DNA of 6,792 nt. It comes from Candidatus Zixiibacteriota bacterium (GTDB taxonomy: Bacteria; Zixibacteria; MSB-5A5; GN15; PGXB01). The stretch covers positions 1-6,792 of the forward strand of contig QNAH01000154.1 of NCBI GenBank assembly GCA_003641425.1, read 5' to 3'. Shown here piece after piece: positions 1 through 5,590 of the stretch; position 1 is the stretch's first letter; every line of letters starts with the position of its first letter. A model generated the notes under the pieces. That model was not told the DNA's origin and made no database searches. It was given only the letters and a program-made list of their open reading frames with translations. The position numbers were made by a program, and so were the translations under genes.

Positions 1-216
1 CCGCCTCATTATATAAATAATGGCGGTAACCACAAAGCCGCCGCCCGCCAGAGCAATGCCAGGGACCACGTTTAGCCCTTTCCAGATTCCCCAGGGGGTA
101 GCATCGCTGAGATTGGAAACCGAACCCAGACCGAAAAGCATCCGTGTCATACCGAAGGCGATAGCCACACCGGTAATCGCCCATAGAATTGATTTGAAAA
201 TATTAACTCTATTCAT
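1..216 (-). CDS. HybB-like NrfD-family membrane subunit, 5' part only
   Basis: The first 72 residues of a protein that continues past the left edge. It starts MNRVNIFKSILW and has a hydrophobic helix at about residues 9-30. A motif SDATPWGIWKGLNV follows at 37-50, then a glycine-rich helix (about 51-70) ending MRR. The acidic-PWG-W stretch followed by a GIALAGGGF-type helix is characteristic of HybB/HmcC-type NrfD-family proteins. These are usually integral membrane subunits of about 8-10 helices that bind menaquinone and carry no cofactor of their own. The ATG lies 2 bases after the stop of the ferredoxin gene, so the two are translationally coupled. Family knowledge: NrfD subunits pair with a four-cluster ferredoxin subunit, which is exactly the upstream neighbour. 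Inferred role: quinone-reactive subunit of the complex encoded here. The assignment to the HybB branch rather than another NrfD branch rests on the N-terminus only. Confidence 0.85.
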   Translation of the reverse strand, partial: MNRVNIFKSILWAITGVAIAFGMTRMLFGLGSVSNLSDATPWGIWKGLNVVPGIALAGGGFVVTAIIYIMRR

Positions 217-218
217 GA

Positions 219-974
219 CTACTCTTTATCGCCTTCTTCTTGATGTTGAAGTCTCTCGCGTCTCTTGCAGAACCAGTAAAAGCCGCCCATGACCGCCCCC
301 ATCCCGATAAAGGCCGAAGGGACAGCGTTCATGGCCGGGGCCGTGGTTTTGGGCAGAACCGGAGTTTCGGGCCGCGCCGGGTATGACAGGAAGTCGAGAT
401 CGATATCGGAGATATATAGGACATTCGTTCCACCCACCTCGGTTTCACCAAAGACGCGGTCGATATATTTATCCGGTTCGTTCTTAATGCGACGGTGAGC
501 TTCCGCCAGCAACTCATCACGATCGCCGAAAATAGTTGCCTTGGTCGGACAGGTTTCGGTACAGGCGGGTTGCTTACCCTCGCGAATACGGGAATAGCAC
601 ATGGTGCATTTCTGAATATACGGCACCGCCTTGTTCCAGTCATAACGCGGGATACCGTAGGGACAGGCAATCATGCAGTAGCGACAGCCGATACATTTGC
701 CGCCGTCATAAATAATTGGTCCTTCATCGGTTTTGATAAGCGCCGCCACCGGGCAGGCCGACACGCAAGCCGGTTCCAGGCAGTGCCGGCACTGTTTGCG
801 GATAAAATGCGTGTCGTCTTTGCTCAGGATAGAGGTCCAGTTGAGCGCCGAGAGACCGTCATTGCGATGAAACCGGCGTGGTATATCCTGTTCCAGTTCA
901 TTCTGCTTTTTGCAGGCAATAACACATTCCTGACAGCCGATGCACTTAGTTATATCGGTCAATATAGCTTTCAT
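219..974 (-). CDS. Four-cluster [4Fe-4S] ferredoxin subunit, HybA/DsrO/HmcB-like, with C-terminal membrane anchor
   Basis: A 251-residue electron-transfer subunit. Four cysteine sets are visible: C11/C14/C17/C21; C62/C65/C70/C74 followed by Pro; C94/C97/C100/C104 followed by Pro; and C123/C126/C138/C142 followed by Pro. This is the classic arrangement for four [4Fe-4S] clusters in NrfC/HybA/DsrO-type proteins. A hydrophobic segment at about 215-235 followed by KRRER looks like a single C-terminal helix, as in HybA. No twin-arginine signal precedes the first cluster, although HybA and DsrO normally carry one. The start is set at the ATG whose AT overlaps the preceding TGA (ATGA), with AGGAG 7 bases upstream. 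An in-frame ATG 33 bases earlier would add an 11-residue leader inside the neighbouring gene, also without twin arginines. Inferred role: passes electrons between the NrfD-type quinone subunit and the rest of the complex. Which side of the membrane it faces is unclear. Confidence 0.93.
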   Translation of the reverse strand: MKAILTDITKCIGCQECVIACKKQNELEQDIPRRFHRNDGLSALNWTSILSKDDTHFIRKQCRHCLEPACVSACPVAALIKTDEGPIIYDGGKCIGCRYCMIACPYGIPRYDWNKAVPYIQKCTMCYSRIREGKQPACTETCPTKATIFGDRDELLAEAHRRIKNEPDKYIDRVFGETEVGGTNVLYISDIDLDFLSYPARPETPVLPKTTAPAMNAVPSAFIGMGAVMGGFYWFCKRRERLQHQEEGDKE

Positions 975-1675
975 ACCGGGGCTCCTTTTTTGTTCAGAGA
1001 GGCGCATATTTCATCGTCGACGTGCGCCGGGAACTTCCAGGCCAGGGCGATGATGAACTGCGACAGCGGAACCAGAACGCAGTGGGCAATCTTCGTGAAG
1101 GGGAGAAGCGAAAGGATCAGCTCACCAGACAGCACGTGGATCAACATTGTGAATTGATATGCCTGCGGACTGAGAACTGTGTTGGCGCAGAAATATCCGG
1201 AAATGAAGGGCAGGATAAGCAACAGCGGCCACAGGTAATCCTGTTTGCGGCTCAGCATTCGCGCTCCTTTATTGCCGATTCGACCCAGAAACAGAGCCAG
1301 GGCCCCGGCGATGGTCATGAGTGTCAGCATATCGGCCCAGTTATTAGGAAGGCTCCACCACGAAATACCGATCCCGCTCTTCCACAACTGTATATGGGCC
1401 AGCAGAAATATCGGCACCAGTATCAAACCGATGTGGAACAGGATCGAAACGACACTGTAAATCGGGCGCCGGGTAAAAGCCGATCTAATGGGAAAAATCC
1501 ACCGTAGCGTTTTTATGATTGCATCACCCCAAGCCAGTCTTTTATCGCCGGCTCTTTTATATGCCTTGATAGCATTATATACATCAAGGATGAATATTCT
1601 TATCAAGCCGAGGATCATGATTATAAAACTCAAACGAAACAAAGGTCCTCTGGCAAAATCCAATAACTCCTGCAC
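971..1675 (-). CDS. NarI/DsrM/HmcE-like cytochrome b membrane subunit
   Basis: A 234-residue protein with five predicted membrane helices (about 13-35, 73-97, 113-131, 147-167 and 174-212, the last long and possibly broken). Histidines sit where a di-heme b protein of the NarI fold needs them: H81 and H94 in helix 2, H180 and H198 in helix 5. The 18-residue step from H180 to H198 equals the H187-H205 step of NarI. Family knowledge: such subunits (NarI, DsrM, HmcE, TmcC) exchange electrons with menaquinone through two b hemes and dock a cytoplasmic iron-sulfur partner, here the HdrD-like protein encoded just upstream. The start is GTG, 3 bases after the upstream stop, with AAAGGA 6 bases before it. 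The stop overlaps the ferredoxin ATG by ATGA. Both junctions imply translational coupling and fixed stoichiometry. Confidence in family is high; the partner assignment is from context. Confidence 0.9.
   Translation of the reverse strand: MQELLDFARGPLFRLSFIIMILGLIRIFILDVYNAIKAYKRAGDKRLAWGDAIIKTLRWIFPIRSAFTRRPIYSVVSILFHIGLILVPIFLLAHIQLWKSGIGISWWSLPNNWADMLTLMTIAGALALFLGRIGNKGARMLSRKQDYLWPLLLILPFISGYFCANTVLSPQAYQFTMLIHVLSGELILSLLPFTKIAHCVLVPLSQFIIALAWKFPAHVDDEICASLNKKGAPV
982..986 (-). promoter_or_regulatory. Ribosome binding site fixing the ferredoxin start
   Basis: AGGAG on the minus strand, 7 bases before the ATG at 974. It decides in favour of the start that puts the first cluster motif at residue 11, over the ATG at 1007 inside the upstream gene. 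Confidence 0.75.
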
Positions 1676-1678
1676 AGC

Positions 1679-3133
1679 CTATCCTTTCCTGTTTGTTTTC
1701 TGATTTTCCGTTTGTCCGTCGTCAAGTATAATGGCCTTGTATATCAGGTCGTGAAGACCAACTACTTCGCAGTCGATTTTCTGATCTTCGACCAGTTCCC
1801 TTAACTGCTTTTTGCAGTTGGCGCACGGAGCAATAAGATACTTGGCGCCGGTGGCCCGTATCTGATCGCCCTTGGCCTTGCCCCCGACAAGCGTTCGATA
1901 TGGCCGGATCTCATCGATCGAGACGGTTCCACCCCCGCCGCCGCAGCAGATGTTCTCAGTGCCGCGAGGTGTCATCTCGACAAAGTTTTTGCAGAAAGCC
2001 TTGATAATGTAGCGGGGCTGTTCGATAATCCAACCCTGCCGCGCAATATTGCACGGGTCATGGTAAGTTACTGTTTCCGTTATAACATTTGGGTTGAGTT
2101 TCAGCTTGCCCTCTTTGAGCATCCGGTAAGTATATTCCATGATATTCAAAACCGGCTTGGCCTTTTCGCCCCCGCAATGCACGGGCACATAGTATTTGGC
2201 CGACCGTGAGGCATGGCCGCACTCGCCAATTAATATATTCGTCGCATTGAGACGCTCCGACTCCGCATACAGCTTGCGTATGACCCGCTCGAGAATCCGA
2301 TCGCTGTAAAAAAGTCCGTAGTTGATGGCGTCGTAATTCTCCGTGCTGATTGTCCATGAACCGCCGGTAGCTTTGAAAACGGCGGCAATACCCATCAGTG
2401 TTTCCGCCTCCATCAAAAAATCTGAAACGGCCGGTATAAATATAAATTCGCAATTCTCCTTATCGAGAGGGAATTTTATGTCGACCCCTTTTTCTTCCTT
2501 TATGTCTTCCTCTAGAAACTCCAATGTATCAACCAGCGCCGGTAACGGAATCGCCGATGTGTTGCCGGTTTTACCCTCGAGTTGCTCCCGCGTGCTGACC
2601 ACCAGCGCCCGCGGAGATATACCTATTTCGCTGAGAATAAACCGGCCCAGGTGGGTAATCAAAGCATGATCGATCCCGGCGGGGCATTCGAGGGTGCAGC
2701 GACGACAGGCGGTGCAATTCCAGAATGATTCGGCCATCTCCTCGATTTTCTCGTCGGTAAGATGACCGGAACCGGTCAGGCGGCCCTTTATCGATCCACC
2801 GACCGTGAAATGCCGGCGGTAAACCGAAAGCAGCAGTTCTGAGCGATAGCAGGGGATATCATGTTCGTCCCCTGTAGCTTGGTAAATCGGGCACTGCACC
2901 GCACAACGGGAACATTTGGTGGACACTCTTATAAAATGCTCCAACGCAAGACGGTAATTAGTATGCTTGAGGATGGCGGCAAAAGCCTCCAAGAAACGAC
3001 GCGGCCGATTGTCCACATCATAATCTTCAACATGATAACGGACATCAAGTTTTTGCCTTTCGATTACGTCAGGCTTTTTGGTCGGCGCGAAGGCCTTTTC
3101 CCGCTCCTCGGATGTAATTACATTTGTTCTCAT
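1679..3133 (-). CDS. HdrD/DsrK/HmcF-like iron-sulfur protein with CCG domain
   Basis: A 484-residue soluble protein, expected in the cytoplasm and bound to the NarI-like subunit. Residues about 70-155 form a two-cluster ferredoxin-like domain. The second motif is complete (C140/C143/C146/C150-Pro). The first reads C74/C77/C81-Pro with Ser71 where a fourth Cys would normally stand; C95 in a DIPCYR motif is a candidate replacement ligand. The C-terminal half carries one intact CCG domain: C361, C396-C397-Gly followed by a run of Gly, then C437 and C440. This cysteine-rich arrangement binds the unusual [4Fe-4S] cluster that cleaves heterodisulfide in HdrB/HdrD. An earlier CCG repeat (about 228-320) is degenerate, keeping only an ECGHASR remnant. 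The ATG has a nearby AGGA (5 bases) and AAAGGA (10 bases). Family knowledge: DsrK, HmcF and TmcB fill this role. The physiological substrate cannot be read from the sequence; a disulfide, trisulfide or protein thiol carrier is possible. Confidence 0.92.
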   Translation of the reverse strand: MRTNVITSEEREKAFAPTKKPDVIERQKLDVRYHVEDYDVDNRPRRFLEAFAAILKHTNYRLALEHFIRVSTKCSRCAVQCPIYQATGDEHDIPCYRSELLLSVYRRHFTVGGSIKGRLTGSGHLTDEKIEEMAESFWNCTACRRCTLECPAGIDHALITHLGRFILSEIGISPRALVVSTREQLEGKTGNTSAIPLPALVDTLEFLEEDIKEEKGVDIKFPLDKENCEFIFIPAVSDFLMEAETLMGIAAVFKATGGSWTISTENYDAINYGLFYSDRILERVIRKLYAESERLNATNILIGECGHASRSAKYYVPVHCGGEKAKPVLNIMEYTYRMLKEGKLKLNPNVITETVTYHDPCNIARQGWIIEQPRYIIKAFCKNFVEMTPRGTENICCGGGGGTVSIDEIRPYRTLVGGKAKGDQIRATGAKYLIAPCANCKKQLRELVEDQKIDCEVVGLHDLIYKAIILDDGQTENQKTNRKG

Positions 3134-3136
3134 CAG

Positions 3137-3165
3137 TATCCTGTCCTTTGCCTGTTTTCAGGATA
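3137..3165 (-). promoter_or_regulatory. Inverted repeat enclosing the HdrD-like gene's Shine-Dalgarno
   Basis: In the 61-base gap before the HdrD-like gene, TATCCTG (3165-3159 on the minus strand) and CAGGATA (3143-3137) form a perfect 7-bp stem with a 15-base loop. The 3' arm contains the AGGA closest to the ATG; a second purine-rich site (AAAGGA) lies in the loop. A competing 4-bp hairpin, CCTG-AAAA-CAGG, uses the same 5' arm and would free the 3' arm. This could tune translation of the large subunit. It is not a terminator, since no U-run follows. The pairing is seen; the function is inferred. Confidence 0.4.
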
Positions 3166-3194
3166 GTTGTATAAAAATAATTTCCCCATTGTTC

Positions 3195-3968
3195 TCATTC
3201 TCCCTTTGCGTTATTACCGGCAAATGCCTTCTCATGACCGGGGATCGGGGAATCCAGGAGTGGAATGCGGCCATTTATTTTCTGGTCATGGTTGGCACTT
3301 TCGGAATCCGTGTCAATCAGCTGAATATCATATTCACGGCAACGTTGTTTAATCAAGGGATTGCCCGGGAAAACATAAACCTTGACCTGGTATATGGATG
3401 ACGAAACGTGGTGAAACTCCCGGATCTCCTGGTCGGCACGGTAAGTATGCGCACCACAGCATACTGCAATCCGAATCGGCTTGTGACATACCGGACAGTT
3501 CATCTCGGCCACCAAGTCGACCGGAAACGGCGTTTCTTCATCATTTTGAATTGAAACAGTATAACCGTGACTCTCAAAAAGCTCTTTGGCCCAACAAACC
3601 AAATCTTCATGAGGTATTTCGCAGGATAATTCCTCAAGATTATTACTGTGAACCTGCGATTTTATTTTGCCATCGAGATATAACTGCAGAGCGTCTTCCA
3701 CATTGAGACTTACATTTTCTATGACGGTCAGCCCCGACGACTCGAGAATATCCAGGTAAAAACCTTTAATACCGCTGCAGATTAGAACATTGACATTATG
3801 CTCCTGAAGCAATCTTACCCGGCCAAACCCCTCACAGCCGGTGCATTCCACTATTTGAGAGCATATTTCATTTTCGTTATCTGCTTCACAAATCATGAAG
3901 TAACTGGCCGACTCAAAACACGGCGCCACATTTTCCTGAAACTTCGGTATTGCAATTTTTTTAGTCAT
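3195..3968 (-). CDS. NifX/NifB-type (dinitrogenase FeMo-cofactor) domain protein with cysteine-rich C-terminal domain
   Basis: A 257-residue protein, first gene of the operon. Residues 3-103 match the Nitro_FeMo-Co fold (NifX, the NifB C-terminus and relatives): a KIAIP strand, then NVAPCFESASYF, a CTGCEGFGR segment (C42/C45), VLICSGIKG, and a final DALQLYLDGKI helix. Such domains bind iron-sulfur or iron-molybdenum clusters. Residues about 119-219 form a second domain I do not recognise. It has the order helix (DLVCWAKELFESHGY), strand, strand with D151, a C158/C161 knuckle, strand ending in C170-C171, helix (EIREFHHV), strand (KVYVF), helix, strand (IQLID). That order resembles the restriction-endonuclease-like (PD-(D/E)XK) core, without a clear E-x-K. 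No signal peptide. The start is set at the ATG giving MTKKIAIP; an ATG 6 bases earlier is possible. A TTG at 3995 is unlikely because it lies in the promoter and would add residues before the first strand. No clear ribosome binding site is seen. Inferred role: assembly factor, regulator or redox sensor for the iron-sulfur complex. Confidence 0.82.
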   Translation of the reverse strand: MTKKIAIPKFQENVAPCFESASYFMICEADNENEICSQIVECTGCEGFGRVRLLQEHNVNVLICSGIKGFYLDILESSGLTVIENVSLNVEDALQLYLDGKIKSQVHSNNLEELSCEIPHEDLVCWAKELFESHGYTVSIQNDEETPFPVDLVAEMNCPVCHKPIRIAVCCGAHTYRADQEIREFHHVSSSIYQVKVYVFPGNPLIKQRCREYDIQLIDTDSESANHDQKINGRIPLLDSPIPGHEKAFAGNNAKGE

Positions 3969-3983
3969 TTCCATAAAATCAAG

Positions 3984-4000
3984 AAGCACGAACAATGCCG
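3984..4000 (-). promoter_or_regulatory. Sigma-54 type -24/-12 promoter of the respiratory operon
   Basis: Minus strand CGGCATTGTTCGTGCTT, aligned to TGGCAC-N5-TTGCA, keeps GGCA at -24, TGC at -12, and the required 10 bases between GG and GC. It lies about 100-150 bp downstream of paired activator sites, next to a sigma-54 activator gene. Counting 12 bases from the -12 C puts transcription start near 3974, at or only a few bases before the first plausible ATG. The mRNA would therefore be leaderless or nearly so, which is odd and lowers confidence in the exact promoter. Confidence 0.6.
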
Positions 4001-4066
4001 CAACGCACAGATTTGTATTAAGTCATTGGTATATAATGGAGTAAACAATATTGTTCGATGAGTTGC

Positions 4067-4083
4067 GTTGCATATAATGCAAC
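4067..4083. promoter_or_regulatory. Activator-site candidate, promoter-proximal inverted repeat
   Basis: GTTGCAT-ATA-ATGCAAC, perfect 7-bp arms around a 3-base centre, about 100 bp upstream of the predicted start. A further GTTGC abuts it at 4062-4066. This position fits an upstream activating sequence for the Fis-type HTH of the adjacent sigma-54 activator. Confidence 0.6.
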
Positions 4084-4109
4084 ACCATAAGAAGAAGTGC
4101 AACGTTATA

Positions 4110-4135
4110 TGTTGCGCTTATGATTCACCGCAACA
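4110..4135. promoter_or_regulatory. Activator-site candidate, distal inverted repeat
   Basis: Perfect 7-bp arms TGTTGCG and CGCAACA separated by 12 bases, about 150 bp upstream of the predicted start and just past the activator gene's stop. Its half-sites share the GTTGC core with the proximal repeat. Another GCAAC at 4099-4103 could pair with 4111-4115. The centre-to-centre distance to the proximal repeat is about 48 bp, several helical turns, which would suit cooperative binding. Confidence 0.55.
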
Positions 4136-4146
4136 CTTGTTGGGAG

Positions 4147-5514
4147 TTATGTTTTGTCGCTTTTGAAGCTGGATGTGTCGAGATTATAACGTTTTAGTCG
4201 GCGCCATAATGTCGTCCGATGGATGCCCAGTTCTTGGGCGGCTTCGGATATATTTCCCCCGGCGGCAGTCAGCGCCTGTTTTATACTGCTCTCTTCATCA
4301 ATTGTTCTGGTTATGGGAGTGAGTGATGAAGATGCTTTAATAAATTCATCGGCGTCGGCGCCAGCTATTTCAGAAGGCAGATGTACTTTCTGAATAATAC
4401 TTCCCCTACAGACCACGAAGCCATACTCGATAATGTTTTCAAGCTCCCGGATATTCCCGGGAAAATCATAACGCATGAGTATATTCATGACTGTCGGGCT
4501 GACACTAATAATATTTTTGCCCCGTCGGGAATTGAAGCGTTTGATGAAATGATCAACAAGATAAGGAATATCTTCCCTTCTTTTTTGCAGGGGAGGGAGA
4601 TTAAATTTTACCACGGCCAGCCGGAAATAAAGATCATCCCGGAATTTTCCCTGAGCCACCAGTTTTTTTAGATCGCGATTTGTGGCCGCCAATATCCTTA
4701 TATTGATTTTAATCGGTGTCGTACTTCCGACAGGTTCGTATTCACGCTGCTGCAAAAGCCGGAGTAATTTCACCTGCGTCGAAATCGGTAGATCTCCGAT
4801 TTCATCGAAAAATACCGTTCCCCCTTCGGCCATCGACAATTTGCCCGCTTTATCCCGTTTGGCATCTGTAAAGGCACCTTTAACATATCCAAAGAGTTCC
4901 GATTCGAACAATTGCACGGGGAGAGTGCCGCAATTTATGACAACATAATTTCCGTTTTTTCTCGGGCTGATATTATGTATGGCTCGTGCGAACAGCTCTT
5001 TTCCGGTTCCTGAAGCTCCCTGAATCAATACCGTGCTTTCACTTTCGGCAATATCCGGCAATATGGAAAACAGCTTGGTAATATGGGGGCTCTTTGAAAT
5101 AATGTCTTCAAAGGAATATTTTTTATCAAGCTCCTTGCGAAGATTTTCTATTGCCGATAGATCACGGAATGTTTCCACCGCTCCAAGGACATGGCCATCA
5201 TCATCTCGTAATACAGCCGTCGAAATACTTATCGGGATTTCTTCACCTCGGGCATTGATAATATTGACCGGGCGATCGACAGTCTCTATTCCGGTTTTAA
5301 AAGTTTTTTCCAGAACGCATCGCTCGCAAACATCTGAATGAAAAACATCATAACATTTATTTCCAATAGCCATGGAGGCCGGGATTCCGGTGATTTTTTC
5401 TGCGGCGGGATTGAAGCTGGTAATTACTCTGTTGCTGTCCACAGTAAAAACACCATCAGCAATAGATCTCAATATTACTCCGTAAAACTGCAGTTTCTTT
5501 GAGATGTCTTTCAT
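4147..5514 (-). CDS. PAS-domain sigma-54-dependent Fis-family transcriptional activator
   Basis: A 455-residue cytoplasmic enhancer-binding protein. Residues about 8-125 are a PAS domain (GVFTVDSNRVITSFNPAAEKITG, later EIPISISTAVL and GAVETFRDLS). It contains C54, C63 and C66 in KCYDVFHSDVCERC, a Cys arrangement that could hold a metal or iron-sulfur cluster or respond to redox. Residues about 137-370 are the AAA+ domain: Walker A GASGTGKE (166-173), GAFTDA loop (213-218, the sigma-54 contact, with A for the final GA), Walker B VFFDE (234-238), sensor ATNR (277-280), arginine region FRDDLYFRL (291-299), and FPGNIRELEN (351-360). Residues about 418-443 are a Fis-type HTH (GGNISEAAQELGIHRTTLWRRL). 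There is no receiver domain, so PAS is the likely input. An in-frame TAA directly precedes the ATG, so this ATG is the first possible; GGAGG lies 12 bases upstream, rather far. The gene sits just before the GTTGC-repeat control region and sigma-54 promoter of the respiratory operon, its likely target. Confidence 0.96.
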   Translation of the reverse strand: MKDISKKLQFYGVILRSIADGVFTVDSNRVITSFNPAAEKITGIPASMAIGNKCYDVFHSDVCERCVLEKTFKTGIETVDRPVNIINARGEEIPISISTAVLRDDDGHVLGAVETFRDLSAIENLRKELDKKYSFEDIISKSPHITKLFSILPDIAESESTVLIQGASGTGKELFARAIHNISPRKNGNYVVINCGTLPVQLFESELFGYVKGAFTDAKRDKAGKLSMAEGGTVFFDEIGDLPISTQVKLLRLLQQREYEPVGSTTPIKINIRILAATNRDLKKLVAQGKFRDDLYFRLAVVKFNLPPLQKRREDIPYLVDHFIKRFNSRRGKNIISVSPTVMNILMRYDFPGNIRELENIIEYGFVVCRGSIIQKVHLPSEIAGADADEFIKASSSLTPITRTIDEESSIKQALTAAGGNISEAAQELGIHRTTLWRRLKRYNLDTSSFKSDKT

Positions 5515-5543
5515 TTAGCGGCATATCCTCCCGGAAAACTCAC

Positions 5544-5588
5544 ATCAGTTTGGCCTTTTTTAATATATATTCTTTTTATCAGTTTGGC
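5544..5588. repeat. Two 11-bp direct repeats flanking the activator's -10 region
   Basis: ATCAGTTTGGC occurs at 5544-5554 and 5578-5588, 34 bases apart. One copy overlaps the -35 element; the other lies around the predicted transcription start. The pair brackets the AT-rich -10 region and could be sites for a repressor or autoregulation, or chance. Confidence 0.45.
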
Positions 5589-5590
5589 AA
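5562..5590 (-). promoter_or_regulatory. Sigma-70-like promoter of the activator gene
   Basis: On the minus strand, TTGCCA (5590-5585) and TATATT (5567-5562) are separated by 17 bases; each element matches the consensus at 5 of 6 positions. Predicted start is near 5555, giving a leader of about 40 bases. This implies housekeeping transcription of the sensor, with sigma-54 reserved for its target. Confidence 0.65.

Noticed and set aside
495..1157. Plus-strand open frame of 220 codons
   Set aside because: Lies opposite the ferredoxin and cytochrome b genes, whose cysteine and histidine motifs are clear; no family features or ribosome binding site of its own.
1022..1507. Plus-strand open frame of 161 codons opposite the cytochrome b gene
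   Set aside because: Low-complexity polar translation with no motif; the minus strand carries membrane helices with heme-ligand spacing.
3483..3497. CPVCH in the NifX-type protein as a heme c site
   Set aside because: It matches CxxCH, but the protein has no signal peptide and the motif sits with another Cys pair, so a metal or cluster knuckle is more likely.
3969..3995. TTG at 3995 as the start of the NifX-type gene
   Set aside because: It lies within the sigma-54 promoter match, lacks a ribosome binding site and adds nine residues before the domain's first strand.
4110..4135. Distal GTTGC inverted repeat as the activator gene's terminator
   Set aside because: Spacer of 12, no following U-run, and the half-sites recur at the proximal repeat, which fits protein binding sites better.
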